Assembly (NCBI GenBank): GCA_903772945.1
Contig: CAICTM010001330.1
Coordinates: forward strand, 1 to 31,561
Source of the DNA: Seminavis robusta
Taxonomy: Eukaryota > Bacillariophyta > Bacillariophyceae > Naviculales > Naviculaceae
Length of the DNA: 31,561 nucleotides
Direction of reading: 5' to 3'
In this document: piece after piece, positions 1 through 9,422 of the stretch
Numbering within the stretch: the stretch's first letter is position 1
Layout of the letters: the number at the start of each line of letters is the position of its first letter
Position numbers and translations under genes: made by a program
The notes under the pieces: model-generated
Database searches by the model: none
The model's input: the letters and a program-made list of their open reading frames with translations, nothing else
What the model was told of the DNA's origin: nothing

Positions 1-301
1 TAAAGAATGGAATTATCAAGTCGGGTCTACATCAAGCAAGTTGCATACTGAATGCCGTAATGCTATCAGCAAAGCACTGCCCACACAAATAAGCAGCTCA
101 AGTTGGCTAGAGGTACCGCTGAATCAATGAACCACTACTTTGGCACGGGTTACTGTATTCTTGACAGTGAGCTTTTGATGACGAAAACAGTGAGCTAATG
201 AAGTACTAAGCGGAAAGAAGTGGAAGGGCCTGACGGTGATTGGAAGATGCAAGCGAGGAGATTCTTCAAGAACGAAGACAAAGAACGGAGATCAGCTTCG
301 T
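1..301. other. Left edge, no recognisable gene
   Basis: No coding frame or motif is recognised here. The stretch lies just upstream of the decayed Helitron Rep region and may be its 5' part, but the 5' terminus of the element could not be located. Confidence 0.4.
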
Positions 302-1360
302 GTTAGATTTCCAGCACTAGGAGCATTCCATTTCGATTGTTGTTTCGACATTCTATGTGAAAAAGTTATAGGATGGGACCGCCATAACACTGTGCTACAG
401 AAGAGCCGGGACTTTTTGGGGAAGTGTTGGCGATGGCAGCAGCATTTGAAGAACAAGGCCGAAAGTCAGTGCACACCCATCTTACAGTTTGGATCAAGCA
501 ATTTCTTAAGCTGCAAGAAGGTGTTTTGTGCGCAGCGAGATCGCAACGGAAAGAGATGTCCGACAAGTGCCTTTCAAGATACCACGAACGGATGGCTACT
601 ACAGAGATGTTCCCCACAGATACCAGAACTCTCCTGGATCTTTCTGATCATGCTTGTAAAGTGTCCAAGAGTTTTCGGGATCCCCCTGTGGTTGTGTCGA
701 TCAGCTACTCCGGTACCTAAGACATAAGAAGGGGTACAACGCTGTATCGGGAAAGTTTGCATACTGTGATCACTGCGGATTCGAATTACTTATGAGGATC
801 TGTTGACTGGGTATTTACGACAGTGTGAAGGAATGAATGGATCAGGAACCACCGGTGATGAGGGAACATAGTGCCAAAACCCAGAATGCAGGCTCGTGTT
901 GTGGATTTCAGAAGAGTATCGGGGCAACAGTATCTGAAACACCTACAGTGATTATTAATGCTCTCTATCAACATCATACTTCTTGTCATGTCAAAGGATG
1001 CTTCAAGTGCAACAAGCTGGGTCGAGCGCATACATGTGGACCAGCCCCAAAGTGCGAATGTCGATACAGGCTTCCTGACAGGCCTCGGTCGGAATCAAGG
1101 GTGGTTGCAGTGAATACAGAAACCAAGTGGTTTGATTGGACCGGAGGTTTCCGGAAACAGCCCATAGTGGAATTCCAACCGAAAGGAATGCGTATGATCT
1201 GTTCCAGAATAAGTCGTGCAAGGCTATTTCAGAGTCCAAGTTTGCATGTCAACAGCAACGTATCCTCTATTACGGTTGGACCCTTGCCATGTATCAGATG
1301 AAGTACCAACACAAGTTACGCAGCAAGACGACACGGCCGAGTAGCTACTGTTGAGCGTGC
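302..1360 (+). pseudogene. Helitron Rep (HUH nuclease) remnant
   Basis: A fragment around 424-500 reads EEQGRKSVHTHLTVWI, which matches the Helitron Rep core (E-x-Q-x-R, then H-x-H). The HTH triplet is at 472-480. About 820 bases downstream, codons at 1289-1315 read MYQMKYQHK, the KYxxK segment carrying the catalytic tyrosine of Helitron Rep. Between them, 1003-1110 encodes a Cys-rich piece (CFKCNK, then AHTCGPAPKCECRYRLPDR) like the zinc-binding part of this family. The pieces lie in different frames, so several indels separate them. The family assignment rests on motif order read by eye and is fairly secure. Activity is excluded by the broken frame. Confidence 0.65.
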
Positions 1361-2661
1361 TATTAAGTCCCTAAACGGAGAGTGTATGAAGACGATAACA
1401 AGGAGGCTCTTCGTCCGATCTGCCGTGCAGCTTTTGCCCATAAACAGTCAAATATCATTGGTCCATCATTGGCCTCATTCCTTACGCGGAACAAATCAAG
1501 GTTCTACTTTTCGCATCGCTTTCTCTACGTCCGATCAAAGATGTAATGTTGCTGTTGAACAAACAAGAATGGTCATCAGAACTACGATATTCACCAACAG
1601 GTCAGGCTTATCTTGAGAACCAGGCCTCCACTATCTGTGTCGAAACAAAGATCTAGAGAATGTGTCAGTGAAGCGGTTTTTCGAGCTTTACGAGGAACGA
1701 CCAATGAAGAGTGTCCACAGGCGGAAGCGTCAGCAACTGATGAGGAGAAATGGCCTTTTATGCTGACACTGGGCATTTCGTGCATCCATCAGCATCAAAG
1801 GAAACGACGGGGTGTTAACTGGTGAAACTTCAGCGGAGTAATTTTGAGGAAAGAAGAAGCATTTGTTCGGGTTCCACATGGGCCTTCTCAGATGCAGGCG
1901 GTTTTGGTGCGAATATCCTGACGTTTCCTACTGGCGAACTGAACCAGGCAACGGATACTTATGCGGAAGTGCTGTTGGCTTTGTACTTGCCGCATCGATG
2001 TTTGGCTGATTAAAGAAGTCCGTACCCCAGACCAACTTTGCTTCCGCTGAAAGACTTCGTGAAGTGTATGAATACGTGTTCTGAGAAAAGCGAATAACGA
2101 AGAACCGTCGTCTTCTCAGAAAGGAAACTGTCATTCATCCAGAACATTCAAGACACCGCTTTCAACAACCCGAGGTATAAGGTGAAAGAGGATGATCTTC
2201 AACGAGTCACTAAGCCCTATAGACCGGAAAATTGGGAGGAGAACATGTACGAAAACGAATCTGATGATGAGCACGAACATGAGGAAGATGATCTGATTCA
2301 AAAGGTTTACGAAGATGGATACGTGATCTTGAGAGCCAGGGCACAACAGATTAAACCGGGACTTCTGGCAAGCACATTTGAGTCTTAGTTTTACAGCTAT
2401 ACGTCACAATGGAAGCGACAACGCAGATACAACGTGCAGTTACCATTCCTGAGAATTCGTTAGATTAAGACGAATTTGTTACCATAAGTGCTGACTTTCA
2501 CAGACTGGCACTACAAAGAAGAAGCAAGTGAACCGCCTACACCTCGATATCACAAGAACATTGAAGTCTACTTAACAAACGGGAGTCATCCAAAGGGCAA
2601 ATGTATTAAGTACAATCGCAGGTTGAAGTGTCGCAGGCGAATGGAAGCGTGAGAAGTATAA
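1361..2661 (+). pseudogene. Helitron Rep-helicase linker remnant
   Basis: This stretch joins the Rep and helicase remnants and shows only short open pieces. At about 1380-1500 shifted frames give fragments resembling a conserved central region. At 2182-2388 a 68-codon piece is very acidic (DDEHEHEEDD), as is common in the linker of diatom PIF1-type proteins. No catalytic motif is visible. It is assigned to the Helitron by position and by the acidic linker only. Confidence 0.45.
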
Positions 2662-4030
2662 GTGACTGGCAAGGCTGCCAATCTGGACGACAAGCAGAGA
2701 AGGGCTTTCGAGTGTATCATTGCAGCCTTCTTGTTGACATTTTATGAGAAGCTGAAAAGGTGGACTAGAGGATGGAGTCCCGGATATGGGTTGAAGGCAA
2801 AAGTCCGACTTTCTCGTAAAAACCTTTTGATTTTGAAGGGAAGTCGTGGCACCCAACTGATTCTTCTTCTACATGGGCCTGGAGGAAGTGGGAAGTCTAC
2901 CGTAATTGACTTAGTCATGGCCTATGGCAAAGAATTCTGCAGTTTGATTGATCATCATTTAACGACCGAACCATTGTTGTCACTGCTATGTCGGGGGTTG
3001 CTGCTACAATACTACATGGGGAAACAACGCATTCAGCTGTGGGATTGAACAGAACTCGGGAAAGTGTGGCGAAGAACTTGGTAGAAGAATGGAGTGACGC
3101 ACGGATGCTTATCATCGACGAAATTTCCATTCGCGGGGGAACTTGACTTAGTGAAGATATTCCACTACACCAAGACCTTGATGCAAGACGAATACCAACA
3201 TTTGGGGGACTTAACTTGGTGTTCGCGGGGACTACTCTCAACTTGAACCAGGGGACGCCCCCCAATTTACAATTCAGCACACCATTCCTGAATTTCATGA
3301 CTCTCTGAATTCATTTATTGAGTTAGATGGAATCACCGTTTCAAAGACGATCCTGAATGGGGCAACGCTGTTTAAGATTCCGTGAAGGGCGACCAACAGA
3401 AGAAGATATTGAGACCATCAATGACGCCTGCATGGTTGGCCCAACCCATGTTCCACCAGAGAACATTCAAGTTGCTACTTATCTGAATCGAGATCGAGAT
3501 GCCATTAACTCAGCTATCTTCGAAGAATTTTGCGGGAAGAACAAACCTGCTGATGATTCCGTGCTGATGGATTCAGTACTCATTTTCATGACGATCTTCA
3601 AATGGCCAATCAAGCAGGGACACTGGTTCCTGTAAGAGCAATTCGGTTTTAAAGCACTTCTTTCAACATGTGGAGAAGACTCGTTAAACCCGGTTCGGAC
3701 TCACGAAAACGTTGATCCTGCTTTGAAGTTATATAAGGGGTGTCCTGTAATGTTTACAGAGAACACGAATGTTTCGAATGAGAAGCCAATGATCTCGGCT
3801 TTTTGTGAGAAAGGTGAATGTGAAGCATGGTTGCACCCCCATGGTTATTCAACTCGACAACGGCTGCAAGATTCGGCTTTTTTCTCAGGTCAAGTCAAAT
3901 CTATCCTTGTGGAACATGAATGGAGACTATTATGCCACGTCTTTTTATGTAACGAGCAAGACTACACTTTCAGTACAGATGGTTTTATGACGGAGAGTTG
4001 TACACACCAAGATGAAGGGTAAGCAGTTCC
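2662..4030 (+). pseudogene. PIF1-family helicase domain remnant of the Helitron
   Basis: The frame opens with KAANLDDKQRRAFECIIAAF, the usual start of a PIF1 helicase. It continues to a perfect Walker A motif (HGPGGSGKST, near 2871-2900) that would bind ATP. After a frameshift near 2955 the Walker B motif LIIDEIS is readable near 3105-3128. The next conserved block (LNLVFAG, near 3210-3231) is followed at once by another one-base shift. A later piece (3357-3635) has the composition expected of the C-terminal half. PIF1 helicases unwind DNA 5' to 3', and in Helitrons the domain is fused to Rep. Multiple frameshifts make this a pseudogene. Confidence 0.75.
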
Positions 4031-4250
4031 GATTATCAGCAATTCTGCGACAACTGACACAAATTACAGGGATATACTGCAGTGTGGTATTGGTACATTC
4101 ATGGCGATACTGTCAAAACTGGGCTTACGTGGTGTTACAAGGGTGCGAACCATGAGTGGTTTGTTCTTATTGAAGAAGCTGGATTTGGGATCCAAAGAAC
4201 TTTGCCATGCCACAACGAATGAGAGACATGCTTGCAAGATTTAAGGATAC

Positions 4251-5068
4251 TATGGGCTTTCTGTCCTAGGAGAAGATCAATACGATGAAATGTTCCAGCG
4301 AGAAGACGGGTTCTTGTTATAAGTATAAACGGTAGGGATATAGGGTAAATAATCTGTATATAAAAACTTTTATTACTACAACTACCTTTCTGAGATTCGC
4401 ATTGCACCTCGTACGTCATTCAATGTCAGTCATTGAAAAAAGATCAAGCGTCCAATCAAATCACAGGCGACCCCGAAAAATTAGAGCCAACTTTTAAAAT
4501 GTGAAGAACGCAAGGCGACTTTCATGTGCATGTACATGCGTTGACTGTATCCCGTCAATACAATACTAGTCGAATACGTAGACTTCTACAGGGCCTTCTA
4601 AGTAATGCGCGCCGGGTATAATTCAAACCTCTGCCCCCATCGGTACCATTACCCCTAAAGCAAATCGTCTCCAGGAGACGAAATTGCCAGCACGGTTACA
4701 CTTGTGCCTCCTGTTTGAGACAAGCAGCAGCTCTACCCTTGCAATATAGCTGTCAACTAGTCCACTACTATCAGTAGCAACAACCCCCGCTGAAGAAGGC
4801 ACTCAAAGTGGTGCTGTCTGTGCTGTTCTAGCTGGATTTGTAACTGCTGTACTCCATCATTACATTGCCCAAAATTGCCTGCCCAGTTGCTCTATACAGA
4901 CACAACTAAGCTCTCTCCCAGCTCTAGTGAGCCACCAATCTCTTCTCTACTACTATAAGAACCAGTTGAGGCTCAAGATCGTGAAGCACAAGAGCCTGGT
5001 AATTTGTCCCAGCTCATTTCGTGTATTTACTGCTGCAATTAATTTCTCCATAATTTCAATACTAAATC
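4251..5068. other. Intergenic region upstream of the 611-codon gene
   Basis: No coding frame is convincing here. Between about 4320 and 4390 the DNA is A/T-rich, which may be the 3' end of the Helitron remnant. The right part is C/T-rich and probably holds the promoter and 5' leader of the gene starting at 5069. Confidence 0.4.
4935..4960 (+). promoter_or_regulatory. Candidate core promoter (CCAAT box and TATA-like motif)
   Basis: CCAAT lies at 4935-4939 and CTATAAGA at 4953-4960, about 110 bases before the ATG at 5069. The spacing would allow a short 5' leader. This is a motif match only, and no transcript evidence is available. Confidence 0.3.
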
Positions 5069-6904
5069 ATGGCTGGATCTGCTGGCCAGGAGGAGCCCTC
5101 TAGACGCTCAGGGAGAGAACGAAATAAGTCTCGAGTGCTCCATGAAAATGAAGAGACTGAGAATCAACTCAAAAAGAAGAGCGCACAGAGGAAGGAGAAA
5201 GAGAAACAGGTCAACAAGAAATCCAGGCCAAAATCCAACACCACAAATACCAACAACAATGCCACCAAGAGATCGGCTACTACTAGTGGTTCTCAAGCGG
5301 CTAAGAAACGTCGAGCTTCTTCTGTTCCTGCAAAATCTACAACCCGCCCCAGCAAATCTGGCCGAAAATCCGCCCCACAAAGTCAGCCAATACGGGATGT
5401 TTTAGACGTCTCATCTGAAGATTCTGAAGAAGCTTCCTCCATAGGAACTCAGGCCCCGATCGCCCATGTCAAACGCAAATCCACTGTGTCTCCTGGCAGC
5501 TCTTCTTCTAGTGACGACTCAGACCAGACATCGGCACAGCCCTGTGCCCACAAACCTATTGCGTCCAAGCGGAAAAAGGACAGCAAGAACAAGGAGGAAG
5601 AGAAGGACGATACAATCATTCAAAATTGTTCTGTCTTTTCTTCTGATTTGCTTGCTGTTGAAAATTCACAACTATACATTCAGTACTCTCTGTTCAAGGG
5701 AACTGGAAAGCCTGCATTCAAAGCTAACAACATCGTATTGGTCAACCAACAACAATCTGGTAACAGTTCACGGTCAACTGAATTCTCTTTCGATTTCAAA
5801 TATGGTGACTTGGTATCCATGACACCGAACCAGTTCCAAACAACAGTTCTAGAGACCATTCGACAGGACATCGCCAACAATTCTGCATATGAGCTTGCCG
5901 ACACCAGCCAAGGTGGCATGGTCTGGTACCGAAGCAAAGGCCAATCCTCTGACTATTTAGATTTAAACCGTGGCTATCCTCATCCCCTCCAAGATAAGGT
6001 TCCCATCCCAATCAACAACAGTCACAATTGGAAGGAAGCAGTCAAACAAGCTGCTTTTGTCAAAGCTTCCGAAGAGGATTCGGACGAGCCCGAGCCCGAA
6101 TCCATGCACCTAAACCTTTTGTGTACAGTCAAAAAACAGCCAATCTCCAAAAAGCAGCCTTCGTCAAAACAAAACTACCGCCAAAGCTCTGCCAGCAATC
6201 ATTCTGACGATGAGAATGAGGATGATGTGACAGGGCAAGAGCTGGAGGAGGAAATCGAGGAAATCGATCTGAAGAATCATCTGCCTTTTGGATACGATGT
6301 ATCCTTGAAGGTACACATCTTACCACCCACAAAAAAGAATATTGAAGGAAATGGCTATGCCATTGACTGCAGCAGAGTGCCACAACAATACAAGCAGAAC
6401 CAAGTACTCGAAATTGCACCTCCTTACACTGAGTCCGTTTTGAAGGAGCTTGTTCAAAAGGGAGATCATTTGGATTTTGACAATATTTCCGACGATGCAG
6501 ACGCCGAGGACAAACCAACAAACTGCCTGCCTGGGGTTCGCTTGCGAGTTGGAGTGCTTACTCACGCAGTGAAGACACGGTGCCAAAGTCTGGCAGAGTA
6601 CATGGCCAAAGATGAATCCTCCCTGGTTGGAGCATCATCGAAGCTCTTCATACAAGGCCGGAAGAACTCAAAAGAAATGTTGGACTGTACCACCTCAGAG
6701 TTCTTATGGGAGATGATTCAGAAACGGTACACTATTTGCAACAAGGAGGCTAAAAAGCAAGCCATTCCAATCTATGTGTCTATTGGAGCCAAAACTCAAA
6801 AAGATCCGCCGTTTGATCTGGAAGAAAGTGATGAGGAAGAAGATGTTCTGGCTGCTCTACTCAACAAACAGTCAGCAACGGGATTGCACTACGCTAAAAG
6901 CTAG
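5069..6904 (+). CDS. Hypothetical basic, Ser/Lys-rich protein, probably nuclear
   Basis: This is an uninterrupted 611-codon frame from an ATG in fair context (AAATCATGG). I recognise no domain family. The first ~190 residues are disordered and basic, with several NLS-like clusters (KKRRASS, SKRKKDSKNK) and a Ser/Asp tract, which suggests a nuclear protein. Residues ~190-340 look globular. An acidic stretch (about 395-430) precedes a second globular part, and the end is acidic (LEESDEEEDVLAALL). The last seven codons and the stop lie inside the LTR that begins at 6885, so the native C-terminus has probably been replaced. If the LTR element is removed, the frame can continue about 30 codons from 11066 to a TGA. 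That continuation is inference, because no target duplication confirms the junction. A domesticated transposon protein is possible but not shown. Confidence 0.7.
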   Translation: MAGSAGQEEPSRRSGRERNKSRVLHENEETENQLKKKSAQRKEKEKQVNKKSRPKSNTTNTNNNATKRSATTSGSQAAKKRRASSVPAKSTTRPSKSGRKSAPQSQPIRDVLDVSSEDSEEASSIGTQAPIAHVKRKSTVSPGSSSSSDDSDQTSAQPCAHKPIASKRKKDSKNKEEEKDDTIIQNCSVFSSDLLAVENSQLYIQYSLFKGTGKPAFKANNIVLVNQQQSGNSSRSTEFSFDFKYGDLVSMTPNQFQTTVLETIRQDIANNSAYELADTSQGGMVWYRSKGQSSDYLDLNRGYPHPLQDKVPIPINNSHNWKEAVKQAAFVKASEEDSDEPEPESMHLNLLCTVKKQPISKKQPSSKQNYRQSSASNHSDDENEDDVTGQELEEEIEEIDLKNHLPFGYDVSLKVHILPPTKKNIEGNGYAIDCSRVPQQYKQNQVLEIAPPYTESVLKELVQKGDHLDFDNISDDADAEDKPTNCLPGVRLRVGVLTHAVKTRCQSLAEYMAKDESSLVGASSKLFIQGRKNSKEMLDCTTSEFLWEMIQKRYTICNKEAKKQAIPIYVSIGAKTQKDPPFDLEESDEEEDVLAALLNKQSATGLHYAKS

Positions 6905-7306
6905 TGTAAAGATCTTTCGAGTGTTTTGAGTTTGAGAGAATGAAAGTTATGAGAGAGATTAGAAAGCTACGAAAACTAATCCATGAGAGAGATCGTTGTG
7001 AAGCTCATTGAAGTTGGTCTCCCGCGGGAGGCCTCGAAGTGTGATATCGTAGGTTATGGCAATAACTCTACGTACTCCATGGTCCATTTCCGGAACACGT
7101 GGAAACTTCAGCTAGTAGCTGTCTAGTAGCGTGGAAGCTTTCCATGCCGGCTAAATATCTAGAGCGATGTTTCATCGACAACCTAGTATGACTAGCAGTC
7201 ATGAGAACCCTGCCTCAATGACTATTCGCGAAGGACTACGTCATGAGTCGAACTCAAACCCTATCTAGGATCGAGTCGCGAATAAGGCTAAGAGCCGTGT
7301 ATTGCA
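6885..7306 (-). repeat. 3' LTR of the gypsy element
   Basis: This is the left copy of the 422-bp LTR. It differs from the right copy by about six substitutions and no indels. Its first bases overlap the last codons of the 611-codon frame on the + strand and supply that frame's stop codon. Confidence 0.9.
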
Positions 7307-7316
7307 TTCGCCCCCT
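7307..7316 (-). other. Candidate polypurine tract
   Basis: On the - strand this reads AGGGGGCGAA directly before the 3' LTR, the position where plus-strand DNA synthesis is primed in LTR retrotransposons. It is short and holds one pyrimidine, so the call is tentative. Confidence 0.45.
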
Positions 7317-7548
7317 GACAAGGGTCACAGGAGGCGCGACATCAGTCGGACAAGGAGAACATATGAATTAAAGTGCGGGGCACTCTCCGGAGATTGGATG
7401 TAGACATGTGCGTCGCACGATGGCCATCCTACAAGGGGATCAGGCCTTGTATGGGTGTAAATACCTTATGTTCCAAGTCTGGTAGACTGTGCCGCCATTG
7501 GCGGTAGCATGTCGGAGCCGTACGGTGCCATTGTTATTGACTCGGTCT

Positions 7549-8041
7549 TTATTGTAAGGACCTTGTACTTAGCTGACCGTACTTGCGGTGCTGATACTGT
7601 TGAAACCTCACAGTATCGTTGACATTGTATTGATGAGGGACACGCGTCGCGTTTCCCTTCTCATTGTTTTTCTGGATGAGTCGTTGGCGACGTTCTTTGA
7701 TGTGTTTCCAGTTTACTTCGAAACGGACGTTGTGAATCGCGTCACGATTGAACACGTGTGGTAATGAACTTGCGACGAAGTCCATATGCATCCCGGAGAG
7801 TCTTCTCGACTTCTGCGCGGAACTCACGTTCTCTATCCATGATAACCTCAGCAGGCCATGGATACTGGGTGAGCCACGTCTGTTCTAGAACGATGGCTAC
7901 TTCGTCTGCTGCATTGGAGCAGATCTCGGCAATCTCGAACCATTCGGTTACGGGATCAATCATTGTCAAGCAATGAAATGGACAGGGATTCCTTTTCTTG
8001 GGATCCTCGACGTTATATGTACATGTGATCTTCTGATCCAT
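7549..8041 (-). pseudogene. Integrase remnant of the gypsy element
   Basis: Integrase would insert the element's cDNA into the nuclear genome. The upstream part (8041-7742) reads TMIDPVTEWFEI and VIMDREREF, which hold the first two catalytic aspartates of the DDE core. The frame then breaks at FITTR near 7755 and resumes in another frame at VFNRDAIHNVRF (7827-7549), a C-terminal integrase segment. The stretch carrying the catalytic glutamate is missing between them, so the enzyme cannot be functional. The N-terminal zinc finger is also absent: RT sequence runs directly into the core near 8026. Confidence 0.75.
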
Positions 8042-8814
8042 ATGTCTCGATAGTAGTTCACTAGTCCAATGAATCTACCAGGTTTCTTCCTGTTCGTAGG
8101 AGGAGCGATATTCTGGATCGCGTCTATTTTCTTGGTTACGGGTGGATTCCTTCTCAAGTAATCCAGTAGCCTAGATATTCAAGTTCTCTTCTTTCGAAGA
8201 AGGACTTGGTAGTATTGATCTTAAGTCCGGCTTCTCGAAGCCTTTAGGAGAACTTCATCTAACTATTCAACGTGATCCACTAGATCGCCGTTAGTTAGGA
8301 TGAGTTGATCATCAATGTATGCACGGACATTTTCCAAGTCGTGCATGAGTGTTCCCATCTTCCTTTGGAAGATGTCGGGACTATTGCATAGGCCCATTGG
8401 TACTCGCTGGTACTCGTATTTCCTGAATCTGTCTAGATTCAGTAGCATGTCTTGTATCCTTGGGATCGGACGAGGTTTTTGCTCAATCCTTTTGTTCAGT
8501 TCCCGGACGTCAGAGATGAACCGTATAGATCCATTCTTTTTGGGAATGATAAATGTTGGTGCCGTCCACTCGGAACGGTTTACTGTCTTAAGTGCTCCTG
8601 CGTCGCAGAGACGTTCGACCTCTGTCGTAAGAGTGTTGGTATGGACACGTGGAGTAGGGTAAGTCCTAGTGTGATAGGGTTTAGCGTCAGGACGAAGTTC
8701 TACTTCGTAGTCGTCCATTTGTCGCTTTCCTAAAGTACCTTCGAATTGGTCGGAGCACTTGGTCCATAAGGCATGAAGCGGTTCCTGCTCTTCCTTAGGA
8801 TTGCTATCTTTCAT
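8026..8814 (-). pseudogene. Reverse transcriptase remnant of the gypsy element
   Basis: The RT frame starts at an ATG overlapping the protease-frame stop (ATGA at 8814-8811). It shows the early RT blocks (WTAPTFIIPKKNGSIRF, SDVRELNK), then IQDMLLNL, and jumps directly to KYEYQRVPMGLCNSP near 8430. The segment that normally lies between them, with the motif A catalytic Asp, is deleted. YIDD is present at 8319-8308. A second frame (8157 downward) gives RFIGLVNYYRD, the connection region, which then fuses to integrase sequence. RNase H is wholly missing. RT would copy the element RNA in the cytoplasm, but this copy cannot. Confidence 0.8.
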
Positions 8815-9419
8815 AGGGAAAGATGTGCTAGTCCACGCGCTGACGGGGTAGTGAAATCGAACTTGATTCTTAGATCGGAGAGAAAGTCTCGACCTATGAT
8901 CATGTCATACGCCCCCAAGTTCTTGGTGGCGTGCAAGTTCCATTCGATAACTCTATCATCGTGGAACTCAGGAGTTATAAGTGCACCCTTACACTTCGTG
9001 TTGGGGTTTAATTCCTTTACAGGGGTAGTCCATAGTGTTTGGACGCCCCCATGATCCTTCATGCTTAATCTCTTAACATGAATTTGGGTAATCACGGTTC
9101 CGGACGCTCCTGTATCCAGTAAGCAACGGAGTGTAACGGGTTTTTGTTTCCCTTTGTCTCGTCTGTTAAATCTAACATAGACGATAGTTTTGAGGTCTCT
9201 TGTCTTGCGACGTTGACGAGGTGGTTGGCCACGGACGAGGTTGACAATGCTGGATAGATCGTCAGAATCTAGTTGAGCAGCTTCTAGGCAATTATCTAAT
9301 TTGCCGTAGGCTTCGTCAGTTGCAAACAATTCTTGTTTACTAGTTAGTGAGATATCTTCATCACTTAGGTATGAGAAATCGGAACATGGTTCCGTTGAAT
9401 CATCATCCTGGCCTAATCC
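8811..9419 (-). CDS. Pol N-terminal part with retroviral-type aspartic protease
   Basis: This open frame continues directly from gag in the same frame after a single TGA at 9422-9420. About 50 residues of acidic linker precede the protease domain. DTGASGTVI at 9116 downward is the aspartic protease active-site loop, and IGRDFLSDL near 8890 is the typical downstream block of gypsy proteases. The protease would cleave the Gag-Pol polyprotein. No ATG opens the frame at its 5' end, so expression most likely relies on readthrough of the gag stop. The frame ends at 8811, where RT continues in another frame. That shift may be a mutation of this copy or a programmed site. Confidence 0.7.
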   Translation of the reverse strand, partial: GLGQDDDSTEPCSDFSYLSDEDISLTSKQELFATDEAYGKLDNCLEAAQLDSDDLSSIVNLVRGQPPRQRRKTRDLKTIVYVRFNRRDKGKQKPVTLRCLLDTGASGTVITQIHVKRLSMKDHGGVQTLWTTPVKELNPNTKCKGALITPEFHDDRVIEWNLHATKNLGAYDMIIGRDFLSDLRIKFDFTTPSARGLAHLSL

Positions 9420-9422
9420 TCA
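9420..9422 (-). promoter_or_regulatory. Gag UGA codon, candidate readthrough site
   Basis: The codons read GTC TGA GGA TTA, and pol is open in the same frame immediately downstream. An in-frame leaky stop is an established way to make Gag-Pol, as in gammaretroviruses, which use UAG. Whether this UGA is read through is inference. Confidence 0.45.

Larger units (their letters stand above)
302..4250 (+). mobile_element. Decayed Helitron-like transposon (Rep/PIF1 helicase)
   Basis: Fragments in all three + frames read in the order expected for a Helitron replicase: an HUH-type Rep region, a cysteine-rich stretch, a KYxxK tyrosine motif, an acidic linker and a PIF1-family helicase. Helitrons are rolling-circle DNA transposons whose RepHel protein nicks and unwinds DNA in the nucleus. 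There is no continuous frame, and frameshifts and stops are spread throughout, so the element cannot encode its own protein. The ends are not defined: I could not identify a 5' TC or a 3' CTRR terminus with a hairpin. The outer limits given are the limits of recognisable coding similarity. Confidence 0.7.

Noticed and set aside
6880..6892. TTGCA as a 5-bp target duplication of the gypsy element
   Set aside because: TTGCA occurs at both outer edges, but also at the inner end of the left LTR, and TGCA occurs at the inner start of the right one. It is therefore better explained as LTR termini.
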